Assembly (NCBI GenBank): GCA_002943765.1
Contig: PQWQ01000011.1
Coordinates: 372,001-436,000 of the forward strand
DNA from: Psoroptes ovis
Lineage: Eukaryota > Arthropoda > Arachnida > Sarcoptiformes > Psoroptidae
Direction of reading: 5' to 3'
Length of the DNA: 64,000 nt
How positions within the stretch are numbered: position 1 is the stretch's first letter; each line of letters begins with the position of its first letter. A program made the position numbers and the translations under genes. The notes beneath the pieces were generated by a model. It worked only from the letters and a program-made list of their open reading frames with translations, made no database searches and was not told where the DNA came from. Positions 50,601-63,060 of the stretch are shown here, piece after piece.

Positions 50601-52307
50601 AGTGTATTTTGATATATTGTCGTCATTTGTAACGATATTTGTTCAAACAACCGTAAATAGTGAAAATATATAAATAAATAAAATATCGTTTGATAATTAA
50701 AAATTAATGATGACATAATTCAATTGTTAAATTTGGAACAATACAATTTACAAACAAACAGACAAAGAAATCAACAATTTGGAACTAATTTCGACAATAT
50801 TGATTATATTGATGAATTGATTTTTTTTCAAACAAAACAAAGAAGAAAAACATAAGACCAAATACATAAGATCATTAACCATACAATTTCGGATGATAAT
50901 AAAGAAAAAAATTAAGGTCAAAAATCAATGAAGCGATCATTTAGTGATCGACCGAATATTATCCGTCTCCCTGATTGTGTGCTCGATCGAATGTCCCGTG
51001 TGTTGCTAAGATTCCCGTAAAATTTTTTTTAACCGAAAAAAATTTTACATCAACATTTCCAAGAAAGTTTCTTATCTCATTCATATATGAGCAAAACATT
51101 GAATAAATTTTTATGATATTTTCGCTTGAAATAAAAGAGTAGTAATGCATTGTAATCATACTGAATAATAAATAGATTTATCATTTAGAAAAAAATTTAT
51201 GGAACAAGTTTTTTTGTTTTCATTGAAAAAATATCAAAAATTTCAACATGAAAAAGGCCAATTGACTGGCTGACGATACAATGTAATAGCTTAAAAAAGC
51301 AGAAGAAGAAATAAGTAAAAGAAAAATCTACGAAAAAAAAAACAGATACTACGACGAAATTTTGTTTATTTTTTTGAATTCAAGAGAGAGTAAATAATAA
51401 TAATAATAATGAAAATAATAATGATAATAATGACAATAACTTTTTTTCTGGGACAGTATAAATGATGATAATAATAATAATAATAATAATGAAAAAATAA
51501 TCATCATTATTTAATTTATTGATTCTTAATTGCAATAAATAATAATTGGAAGAAGAAAAAAAATACAAATTATAATTATAATCAATAGTCGTGAGTGTAT
51601 TTTTGATGAAATTTAAATATTAAAAAATTATGATAATCATATTATTGTATTTTCCCATTTTAGTTACTCGGAAATTTGTTATTTTTCAATCAATTATAAT
51701 AACAATATTAATATGCATAAATGTATCTTTAAAATATTATTTTCAATCATTTGATTTGATATGATTAAATCAATCAAAAAAAAATTTTTTTTTCTTTAAA
51801 ATATCGATAGCTTAAGTTCCATAATCAACAGTTTTATCATCAACAATAACCAAAATGATTAATATTAATGAGTGATATAAATATCAATGATTAAAAAGGA
51901 AAAAAAAAATAATGAAAATTTAAAATATTGTTTGTGTTTTGTTTATTATTATTATTATCATTTTTTTGTTGAAATAAGAATTTATGAAATTTTTTTTTTT
52001 TTTGAATTTTCATGAAATTTTTCATTTTAAACACTCAGCTGATTCTCATTAAATTATATGAAATTTTGTGCGTTTTAATTTTTTTTTTTCATGTATATTA
52101 TGTTTATATGTTATTGAAATTGGTGTCACTGCAATTTTAAAATTGATGATTCAACCTGAGTATTGGAAAAAAATATCGATTGAGTATAAACAAAACATTT
52201 ATTGCTAATTAATTTCATGAATGCAGTCATCATTCGTTTTCAAAAGAAAATATTGAAAATTTTTATCGTTGTTTTTTTTTATATTATTATTTTCGGTTTA
52301 AATTCAA
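47635..52307. other. Large gene-poor divergent region
   Basis: About 4.7 kb between two divergent genes (profilin and the HECT ligase). It holds T-tracts at 48407-48427 and 50228-50248, a GT run near 48823-48838, (AAT)n near 51395-51412 and 51467-51490, and a hairpin at 51017-51048. Open frames in it, such as 48366-48656, translate homopolymers and lack features. A locally less AT-rich patch at about 50940-51015 is unexplained. Confidence 0.55.
51017..51048. repeat. Perfect-arm hairpin
   Basis: GTAAAATTTTTTT and AAAAAAATTTTAC form 13-bp perfect arms around a 6-nt loop TAACCG. It is preceded by a mixed-composition stretch (50940-51015). It may be chance in AT-rich DNA or the end of a small structured transcript. 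Nothing more can be said. Confidence 0.4.
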
Positions 52308-55300
52308 ATGTCTCAAAATAAATTCTTACTTAAACTAAAAGGTATGAATTGATTGATAATTTTTTAATTTCAAATTAATTATATTTTCTTTAATTAGTTT
52401 TACATGGCCAACTTTCTACAACATCAATATTTAAACCAGATCCATATATTGTCATCTTAAAAGATAATGCAACTGTTGATAAGACAAATTATCAACGTTC
52501 TACTAATAATCCAGAATGGAATGAAACATTTCATGTGTAAGTTATTTTTATATAAAATACTGCAATATTATTGATTATTTTTTTTTAATTTTCAAAGGTA
52601 CATAACCCCATACACTCAATTGAAATTTCGTGTATTTAATCATGTGTCATTTAAGAAAGATGTGCTAATCGGTGAAACATTCATCGATTTATATGATATT
52701 CTTAAGAAAAATAATGGAGTGATCAATAATGTGTCTTTTCCTTTATCATTGAAACTCCCTACGACGCAAAGTACGTCGAAATCAATATTGTCAAACCGTG
52801 GTCCAAATTATATCTTCATATCAATTGATGGTTTATCGATTGATATGAATCAATTTCCTGAAATTAATAACACATCAACAACCTCAGCAACAACGACTGG
52901 CAATAATTCTACTAATAATTGCAATAATGATGTAAACCAACCAAGTACAAGTAATGCATCAAATGTTATAGCTGATATCACATCATCACTACCCAAATGG
53001 TCTTTGAATGATCCTTATTCTTCTCAACAGCAGCAACAGCAATTAAATGGTCCAAGCACTTCAAATAATAATAGCAATAATCAATTAGCAACATCGACTA
53101 GTAATGACCCGAAACTAGCCAGTCCATCGCGTAAGTCTACTAATGATAATACGTCAAATGATCAACAGCCATCCACATCAACTGCTTCGAATGGTGCACA
53201 GCAACCAAACAATCAAAGATCGCTTATAGAAGAGCCATTACCTCATGGTTGGGAAATTCGTTTCGACACATACGGAAGGTATGAAATTTTTTTCAATTAA
53301 AATGATTCATTTAATAAAAATTTAATTTTGGAGTGCAGAAAGTATTATGTTGATCATAACACAAAATCTACAACATGGCAACGTCCTACTCCATTGCCTC
53401 CCGGTTGGGAAATGCGTAAAGATAATAAAGGTCGCATATATTATGTCGATCATAATACAAGAACTACAACATGGCAACGACCAACACCTGAACACGTTCG
53501 CAATTATCAACACTGGCAATCCCAACAAGGTTCAGTCATGCAACAATGTGGTCAACGATTTCTTTATGATCAATCAGGTGGATCAGCATCATGGAATGCC
53601 GCTAATGGAAAACCTAATGGTCAAGTAAATGAAGAATCTCAAAATGATGATCAAACATTGCCAGAAGGTTGGGAAAAGCGCATTGATGCCAACGGAAGAG
53701 TTTATTTTGTCAATCATAAGAATAAGGTAGATTTAAAATTGCTATGATTTTTATGGTATTAAAATAACATTCCAATCGTTATTAGACCACACAATGGGAA
53801 GATCCAAGAACACAAGGAAAAGAAACCCCTAATTTGGCCGATATTCCATTGCCACAAGGCTGGGAAATAAAATACACACCAGAAGGAAAGATGTATTTTG
53901 TTGATCATAACAACAAAACGACAACGTATCAAGATCCTCGACGAATAAGTGGTCAATATGGTGTTCCTATGGCTTATGAACGATCATTCAGATGGAAATT
54001 GACACAATTTCGTTACCTTTGTCTATACAACGCATTACCAAGTCATATCAAAATTCAAGTTTCCAGAAATCTCATTTTTGAAGATAGTTTTCATGCAATA
54101 ATGCGCGTTCCACCGCATGAATTACGGCGACGTTTGTTTATTACATTCAAAGATGAACCTGGTCTAGATTATGGTTCGTTTGAATCTGAATTTATCATTT
54201 TTTATGAATAAGTTATGATTCAATTAATTTCTCATTTCAAAACTATAGGTGGAATTAGTCGTGAATTCTTTTTCCTATTATCCCATGAGGTATTTGCTTT
54301 GTTTAAATTATGTTTTTTTGTGATAATAACCATATTTGCTTTTGATTTAGGTGCTTAATCCAATGTACTGTCTATTCGAATATGCTAGCAAAAACAATTA
54401 TTCATTGCAAATCAATCCAGCTAGTTCAGTCAATCCTGATCATCTCCTTTATTTTGGTTTTATTGGTAGATTCATTGCTATGGTATATTCAATATTGAAT
54501 AATTTTTTGTTTGTCATATAACTAATAATGCGTCTAATTTTCTTCCAATAGGCGCTATTTCATGGAAAATTTATTTATTCAGGCTTTACATTGCCATTCT
54601 ATAAACGAATGTTGGGCAAAACATTAGTAATGAAAGATATTGAATCAATCGATCCAGAGTTTTATAATTCCTTAAAATGGATTAAGTATGATAAATCACC
54701 TATTATATTTAATTTAAAAAACCACTAAATTGATTTTTGTTTATTTTTTAATCAGAGAAAATTCCATTGAAGAATGTGGTCTAGAATTAACTTTTTCCGT
54801 TGATTTCGAAGTTTTAGGCCAAATTCAATCACATGATTTATGTGAAGGTGGGTCCGAGAGACGTGTCGACGATTCTAATAAAGAAGAATATCTACGATTA
54901 ATGACTGATTGGAGATTTAGTAGAGGTATTCAATTTATTACATATCATTGTAAAATGTAATATCTTATTGATTATTCTAACCTAAAAAGGCCAAGAAGAA
55001 CAAACCAAAGCTTTCTTGAATGGATTCAATGAAGTATTACCATTAGAATGGTTACATTATTTTGATGAGAGAGAATTGGAATTATTATTGTGTGGCATGC
55101 AAGAAATCGATATGGATGATTGGCAACGCAATACTATTTATCGACATTACACTCGTAATTCTCGACAAATTATTTGGTTTTGGCAATTTGTTCGTGAAGA
55201 ATGTGATAATGAGAAAAGAGCTCGTCTTCTCCAATTTGTAACTGGTCAGTATCACATGTTTGCAATTATTTTCCAATGACAAATTGATTATAATTTGAAT

Positions 55301-55526
55301 AAAAAAAATAGGAACCTGCCGAGTGCCTGTAGGCGGATTCGCCGAACTTATGGGATCAAATGGACCACAAAGATTTTGCATTGAAAAAGTTGGAAAAGAA
55401 AATTGGCTACCCAGAAGTCATACTTGTTTTAATAGATTAGATTTACCACCATATAAATCTTATGGACAATTGGTCGAAAAATTGAACTTTGCAATCGAAG
55501 AAACTGAAGGCTTTTTGCAAGAATAA
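52308..55526 (+). CDS. C2-WW-HECT E3 ubiquitin ligase (Su(dx)/WWP/Itch type)
   Basis: Attaches ubiquitin to PPxY-bearing membrane proteins and signalling factors; in flies Su(dx) downregulates Notch. Eleven exons: 52308-52341, 52398-52536, 52598-53278, 53339-53726, 53786-54173, 54249-54289, 54351-54482, 54552-54685, 54756-54925, 54990-55244, 55312-55526; 858 aa. A C2 domain lies at residues 5-110 (KPDPYIVI, NPEWNETF). A Ser/Asn/Gln-rich linker follows, then four WW domains, each starting LP-x-GWE; the last has a Tyr in place of its second Trp (TTTYQDP). The HECT domain runs to the end with catalytic C826 in SHTCFNRLDLPPY. Complete and intact. Su(dx), WWP1/2 and Itch are one clade in arthropods, so a finer name is not safe. 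Confidence 0.95.
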
Positions 55527-55822
55527 CATTCTCGGGCTGTTGGATTTAATTAAAATGATTCGAACAAATATTATTTTGTTGATACAAGTTTTTGTTTTTT
55601 TATATTTGTTGGGAAAATATCTCTTTTTTGTTTCATTTTTTGCTACAATATGAATTAATTATAAACACTTCAATTTAATTTCATCATTGTCATCATCGAA
55701 TCGACTATTTGAAAAAAAATTAACAAATGTGATGATTTCATCATTTTGTAAATACATTATAATATTCAAGCTATTATCACTAGAATATGAATTGCATTAA
55801 AAATTGATTCTTTGTTGATTGA

Positions 55823-55850
55823 TTAACCCCTTACCAGAATTACGATCTGT
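55823..55850 (-). mobile_element. Candidate piggyBac terminal end with TTAA site
   Basis: TTAA at 55823-55826 is followed at once by CCCCTTACCAG. PiggyBac elements insert at TTAA and their inverted ends begin with CCC. It lies just 14 bp beyond the stop codon of the transposase C-terminal piece, the expected place for one end. I found no matching inverted end with TTAA to the right, so the element seems truncated there. Confidence 0.5.
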
Positions 55851-56932
55851 AAATGTCGCTTTGTGTGATACGTTGTAAAACATAGACAAACATGGTTCGT
55901 GGTTTTTCTGGACAAGTATCACAATAATACGTGGCTTCATGTCTTCCACCAGGTATGTTGCGGTTAGAACAAACTATGCAGTCTGCGATTAATATTCAGA
56001 TTTTCATTTTCAGCACAATTTTCAGTTTTAATACCGATTTTGTACTATTGTCATTAAGGTAATAAAATCAAAATCTGGCAATACTTCTTCCTTAAGATCC
56101 TACCGAAGTCACAATCTTCGTTCCAGTGAGAATGATATGAAGTTTTCCGTTGAGCCGAACTTCATCAGGGTCCAACGTCGATTTTGAAGGATGCTCTTGT
56201 GATTGCCTGAAATCACCTCTCAATTCGTCAACCAATTTTTTTTTCTTAATTGTAGATGTGTGAGCGGTGGTTCGTTTCTTGCCTTTTCACTTGGTTGTAC
56301 AAAATGTACGAATTGATGATGCAAATTTCCAATTCCCAAAAGAATAGTTTCCGCAACCACTTTTGGGACTTCCGCATGAAACAATACGTTGAACAATATT
56401 GATCTGCTCGATCAACACCTCCCATGAATCGAGTGTAATTTATGATAGCGTTGGACTTTGAAATGACCTTTCGGACACCTTGCCACATTATACGTCCAAC
56501 GGTGCTCATTTGCGCGTTGTAATACTTTGATAACAATGTAACAATTCTTTTATCTTTCCAAGAGAAAATTATATTATTGATTCTAAGATATGCAATCATA
56601 GATTCTGCCTTCGGAAATGATCGATTTATTATATCATCTGGCAATTCTTTTTTATTAGTGTGATTTGTGCCAGTCAGATAACATTTTAGTTTTCGCTATT
56701 CATCAGCTAAAATGCAACTGGTATAATATCGATCCGTAAACATGTGGTATCGCTGCGCATCGGGAATCTTATTAAGCATCATAGTATATAAATGCAAGGG
56801 AATCCTAGTAGGAATGGGTAGGTCTGGCTTTGCAATTTTTCGGTTAATATTATTGTTGCAATACAAATTCATATAAATTTTCAATTCAATGTTGATAAAA
56901 ATTAAATTTCTAAGAGATTTGGTATTGATCAC
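55840..56932 (-). pseudogene. Decayed piggyBac-type transposase fragment
   Basis: The minus strand encodes the C-terminal half of a piggyBac-family transposase in pieces. 56696-56932 contains TDRYYTS, likely the second catalytic Asp motif, and ends at an in-frame stop (56696-56698). 56246-56644 contains YTRFMGGVDRADQYCSTY, with the likely third Asp, and KSQKWLRKLFFWELE. A frameshift near 56280 is needed to go on into a Lys-rich and VDELRGDFRQS region. The terminal piece holds a Cys/His zinc-binding tail (CIVC, GGRHEATYYCDTC) and stops at 55840. The N-terminal half and the first catalytic Asp were not found. Stops and the frameshift show that it is dead. It sits between two convergent host genes. 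Confidence 0.85.
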
Positions 56933-59481
56933 AATTTTTCAAAAAAATAACAACAAAAATGAAAGACATAAATAAACATAGACAGGCTATTTATCTACTT
57001 CGACGTGCAACTATTTCAGCCATAAATTCAAGTTCAAAAAGTTTATATTGTTTGTTCATTAGCATATTATTAATATTGTTAATTATTTCTTGATGTTAAA
57101 CTTTTGGTAATTGATTTTTTTTAGCCGGAAAAATAAAATTTAAAAAATTTAAAAACACAAAATAAACAAACATTTCGGGTCGAAATAGAAATTTTTGAAC
57201 TTTAAAATTTGAAAATTTTGAAATTTCAACATTTGAAAAAAATGAATGAATATTTTCATTTTTTATTTGACTTTGAAATTTAGGACTTTCATATGACCAA
57301 TATATTCGATATTTTAAGTCTAGGATTCTCGGTCATCATTATTATTTGCAATGCGTAATTTGTTTGTTTATCTGTCTGTCTGTCTATTCAAATGTAAAAA
57401 ATTTAAATTGAATTATATTTATTTATTTATTTTTTTTTTTCATACAAACATATTTATTTATTTTTTTGCATACTAATTTCTCAATACTAATGTCAAATTT
57501 CTCTTGAATCAATTATTTCCATTTTTTCTTTATTTCTTTGTATTGACAAGAGAAGAAAATTTCTATGCCAAAATGGTAACACACATTCTTCGTTATATTC
57601 ATATTGATGGACTTGGAGAGGGAACAAAAATTTTGTAGTTGTTGCTCTAATTTCGATAGGAAATAACCATGAATTTCGTTTTTCCAATCAATTTGATTTC
57701 ACATTTTGTTTAATGTATTTTCATTTCATTTTATCAATCATTCACAATTCATTTCTTCGTTGAAGAAGAAGAAAGGAAAAATTTGTTTATTTTTTTTTTT
57801 TTTAATTTCTTCAAAATTCTTCTTAAATATTTCCACATATGAATAATAATGATAATAATACTAAAAATAAACATTTTTTTATCCAAAAAAGAAAGAATAA
57901 TATTAATATTAATATATTTAGATTTTATTTCCTTATATTTATTATTATGATTATTATTATTATAATTTGTTTGTTTAATCATGAATAGTGTTTAACCAAT
58001 AGATATAATGTATATAATGTGTTTCTATTTTATATTGATGATGAACATTGATGAAAAAATGTTGATGATTACTAAAATCTGGTTAAAATTCAATTTAATT
58101 CAATTTTTTTTCCAAATAAAATTGGTTTTTCAAAAATGGAAAAAAAAAATGAAGAAATCATCTTCATAATCAATTCATGGTCTTGGCAATGGATTTAATG
58201 GCTATATGTATTCACTATGTATGATGATTATCAACGGAAAATATAAACATAAAATGTAATCATATTATTTGTATAAAATAACAAAAAATTTTGATAAGAA
58301 TATTGTTTTCATTTTTTTTTTTTTTTTTGCTTGTTCGGAAATGATTGAAAATGTTCAAAACTGTAATAATCATAATAATGATAATGATAAAGTTGATGTT
58401 ATTGTTGCTAATATTGTCATTATTGTTGATTGTATTATTAATAAATATGTATTGATAAATGTTATTTTTAGTTTCAGATTTTGAAGAAAAGAAAGAAAAA
58501 TGGTTTTTTAAATAAAAATAAATTGAAAATGAAATAAAATCAAAGTTAATAATGTTAATAATAATAATAATAACAATAAGTTTAATTGCAAATTGAATCA
58601 AATAATAATGATAATATGGATGTTATATAACGATGAATGATGATTCGTTGAATTGTTATTGTTTGTTATTCTATTATATTGAAATGTTTTTGTTAAATTA
58701 TTTCCAAATATCATAATAATATGTGTTTGTTTATATATAATCATAATCAAAATAATGTTGATAATAACAACAACATAAATATTTGTTTGTGTTTGTATTT
58801 AAATTAAAAATTTGAAACATTTTCAAATTTTCAATCAATACATTTCAATAGTTAATAATAATTGAAAATAAATGAAATAATTGAAATATTTTTTTTTCAA
58901 TGATGATTTATGAATAATTATTGTTGATAATAATAATTTAATAATAATTCAATGATGATGTATTGATGAGGATGGATGAAAAATTTTGTTTAATTTTCTA
59001 TTTAAAATTTCAATGTGTTTGATTTCATGTTCATGATTTGTTTGCTTGGATATGAATGATATGATCATTTATCGATATATTTTGATTTTTAAATTTATCA
59101 AAAAAATTTTTCGAATATAGATTTGTAGATTTTTCATTGAAAATTTCATGCCGAAATTTTGGGATTTTGGCACCTCATTGTTGTTGTTGAATAATTTAAT
59201 GATTTTCGGGATAATTGTTGTTAATGGTGTGTATCGATAATATATGATTTGTAAAAATTAATGCGTGTCAATAATTATTATTGTTATTAGTCAAGGATAA
59301 TAATAGTAATAAAAATTTTGGACCGATCAATTAAATTTGATATAAATTGGAAAAATGGATGAATTTTGAATTGGACAATAATTATAATAAGAATTATAAT
59401 GAAAATGATGATAATAATATTAATATTAATATTAATATTAATAATTTAATAATTTAATAATTTAATAATTTAACAATAAGT
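56933..59481. other. Gene-poor AT-rich region
   Basis: About 2.5 kb of simple-sequence DNA with no supported gene: ATTT runs near 57418-57470, dinucleotide and trinucleotide A/T runs at 57840-57970, (AAT)n at 58555-58580, and two nested arrays at 59417-59440 (TAATAT units) and 59441-59473 (AATTTAAT units). The right end should be the 3' UTR of the minus-strand kinase subunit gene. Confidence 0.55.
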
Positions 59482-62400
59482 TCATCTTAAATCGGTAACA
59501 TTTGATTTTGAACCAAATAATTTGACTAGTTGATCTTCATAATGATTAAAATTACGTTTCATTATGTTCATACATGGCCCCAATAAACGTTCAAATGCTA
59601 ATACATCCAAAACTAATTAATTAATTGTTCAAAAGATGATAGAATAAGTAAATGAAAATTTCAATTGAATCATTTATGAATTTTTCAAAATCTCTTTCAC
59701 GTTTTTCACTCATCATACTTACACGCAAGTTTCACTTCATCAGAAGCAGCATAAGCGCTTGCAGCACGTGGTTTTTTCGTTATCAATGCTAATTCACCAA
59801 AATAACCACCTTTTTCTACACGCGATAATTCTTGTTCTTTACCGTTTTCCTTGATTAATTTTGCAAAGAAAAAATCAATAATCAACAATTAGATATAAGA
59901 ACATGGCTGTGCAATAATAGAGAAAACATACTTCTTTTACAATACGAACAACACCTTCTTGAACAAAATACATTCCATCAGCTTCATCACCCTACAAATA
60001 TCATTGATGTTTGATAAATTATTTATTTGAATGAAAAGATGAATTAAAAAATGATTTTCAATTCATGATTTATTATTTTTTTCCGATCAAACAAATTACC
60101 TGTTTAATAATTAGATCACCATTTTTATAACATCTAGCCATAAATGCATCACTTAAGGACATTTTTTCATAATACTAAGTGATTTTTTTGTTTGTTGGAA
60201 TGAATGAATCAAAAATAAAAGAAAATGAAACAAAAATAAATATTTATAAACATGAATTCATTCAATTGATAATAATAGAAAATCTATTCATTCCAATCCA
60301 AATTAATGTGGGCAGAGTATCAATTTATCTATTTATTGATTCTATTATTTATTCAGTTATTCATTTATTTACCTCAAGAAATTTGAAAATTTCCACTTTT
60401 TCGATGAATGATTCATATTCTTTACGTTTCATGAAAGCCCTTTTCAATACGATTCTTCTAAATGTTTGCCGACTCTAATAAAGGTTGAAAATAAAAATGA
60501 AAAAACAAAATGAAATTCATCAAATTATAAATTGATTCATAAGATAATTGAATTAACGAAGAATTTAGAAATTATTTGTCAACATATTGTTAATATCAAC
60601 CACTGGACCGCATTCAAAGTAAAGCTAATTATTTCAAGAAAATGTTTCAATAATTTTTCCATGGCAAAAATTATAAAAACAAGTCAAATCATCATTAAAT
60701 GTTGCGTTAAAATCAAAAAATCAGAAAAACCTTAATAGTTTAATGATGAAAATGTAAATATCTTTGTAAACTTTGTGCTGAATATTCAAGAGAAAAAAAT
60801 CTTTAAAACTATTATGATAATTATCGAATAATAATTATTGAAATAATAATTAATGGAATAATAATAATTTTTATAGAATAAATAAATGAATTAATTATAA
60901 ATATTCTTTAAAACACAGATGCTTTAAATGGTAAACATTTTTTTCCGATCTCTCAAGCTCTCTATCTATGTATGTTTTTGAATTATTATTCCAAGAAATT
61001 TATGCAACCACAAACATATTTTTTTAGCGTTAAAATAATAATAATTCATAATTTTCACTGTTTGTTGATTTTTAAGGTTGTTTGGTTTGGTTTTTGTCTC
61101 ATTGAATTAAGAAAAATTATCAAGGAATTATTCGAGAAGAAAATTTCAGAATTAAAAAATAAACAAAACAAAAATTTACCATTGCCCAAAGTGAACCAGC
61201 GGTTACAGCACGAACAGTTGCCGCTCTTGGCATATTATACATTAATGCAAGCTCACCAAAACTACCGGAATTAACATATTTGCCAACTTCTTTTTCTGTT
61301 CCATCATCATTAGCGACAGTGATCGAAAATGTGCCACTAAATATATTATTTAATTTAAGAATAAATAAATAAATAAATGAATAAGAAGTGAAAAAAAATA
61401 CATAAGAAATACATTTAAGAAACATTAATTTTATTATTATTATAATCATCATCATCATCATCATAATTTTTGCGTAGAGAAGAGAATCAAAAAAAAAATC
61501 AATTGAAATGATCGATTTTTATTAATAAAAAAATGATGATGATGATAATAATGACAAACAAACAAACAAACAAAAAATGGAAAAAAATAGAGAAAAATTG
61601 ATTGAATTTGATTAATCGTTTTTTTTTTTTTTTTTTTTTTTTGGTAAAGCAGTTAAAATTCAATGGGAAATTCAAAATAATAACAACAAAGAAAAAAAAA
61701 TCAATGAATGCGAATAAAATGAACATTATTTAATATGAAATTAATTGATTGATTGATAAATAATATAAATAAATACATACTCTGCAATAACATAGAAATT
61801 ATCTCCATCATCTCCTTGTTTAATTACAACTTCATTTGCTTCGACCTTTGATTATTCATACCAAATAAATGATGATGATGAATACAATGAACGAGATAAC
61901 AAAAAAAAAAAAAAAACGAAAAAGAATTGAAATTATTATTGATTGAATTTGTTATGGAATTTAAGCCAATATTAGATTTTATTTTGTTGTCGTTGACGTT
62001 GTTCCGATGAGATCGGAAACGATAATCAGACTTTTTCTGTTTTGTTTTGTCAATCTTTTCTTTACATCGAAATGAATTTTAAATGATTAAATTTGACATT
62101 TAAATGCAATGAAAATTGCAAAATACAATATGTGTACAATATAGTACAATGAAATACAATGTAAAATGTAAAATACAATACAATTTGTGCTTACCTTTCG
62201 TTCAAACATGGCATCAATAACTTCATTCATGTCACTCTATATTATTGTTTGGACGGGGAATTTTTCGTTTTTTTGTATTTGAATGTTGGATGCAAGAATA
62301 GTAAAATGAAATGAAAAGAAGATAAATTAAAAAGTTTTCGTGATCATCATGATGTTGAAAATGTTGAAATTTTCATTCATTCATTGAAATTGTTTTTAAT

Positions 62401-63060
62401 ATTAAAAGAACTTACAGGATCAAGAGATCGAAATAATAGAATATTCTTGGTTGCTTCACTAAGACGCTGTCTTTGTTCATCACTTTTCGGATAGAAAATC
62501 TTTGTTTTGATTTTTTTTTCATTTTAATAGAATAATATGATAAAAGGAAAATGAAAGTTTTTGCTTAATATGTTGGTTAAAAAGAAAAAACCAATTTTAC
62601 CTGTTCAGTATCACCTTCATCTTCTTCTGGATCATAATGTTCAGCGAATACTGATTTCCGACGTGTGAATGACAATCTTGCTGGTGGTTCTGTGATCAGA
62701 ATTTTAAATGAATTTCATTATAAAAAAAAAGAGAAAAAAGAAGAATGAAAATAAATTATTAATGAATGCACTGTATGATATTATTTAGTATGAAGAAAAA
62801 AAATAATTATTACTTATGTCACTAGAAGTTGAATCATTATCATCATCATTATTATTATTATCATTATTATTACAATGATTACTTTGAAGACTATGATTAC
62901 TTTGTTGACTATTACGACGTTCATCTAGAAGCCGATTAAAATAATTTGCTGCATATTCAATTAGATCGGCAGGTCTATTGACCAATACACTGACAGTAAA
63001 ATCGATCAATAAATTATTCAATTCGGCTGGTATTTCGTAATTTGGATGATTTTGACTCAT
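59482..63060 (-). CDS. PKA-R2: cAMP-dependent protein kinase type II regulatory subunit
   Basis: Holds the PKA catalytic subunit inactive until cAMP binds, and docks to AKAPs. Eleven exons on the minus strand: 62814-63060, 62601-62689, 62416-62499, 62195-62236, 61781-61845, 61180-61336, 60373-60474, 60100-60174, 59932-59991, 59723-59849, 59482-59612; 392 aa, the usual length. The N-terminal docking/dimerisation helices contain IPAELNNLLIDFTV and RPADLIEYA. An Asn/Asp-rich linker leads to the inhibitor site RRKSVFAE, with Ser95 at the phosphorylatable position that defines type II. Two cyclic-nucleotide domains follow, each with a phosphate-binding cassette: FGELALMYNMPRAA and FGELALITKKPRAA. 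It ends with FERLLGPCMNIMKRN. Complete, with no lesion. Confidence 0.96.
61619..61642. repeat. T24 homopolymer in a PKA-R2 intron
   Basis: A run of about 24 T on the + strand (A on the transcribed sense strand) in the intron between exons 61781-61845 and 61180-61336. It is close to a (CAAA)n run at 61551-61573. Low-complexity; assembly slippage is likely here. Confidence 0.7.

Noticed and set aside
59417..59473. Possible CRISPR-like or satellite array
   Set aside because: Short A/T-only microsatellite units without spacers.
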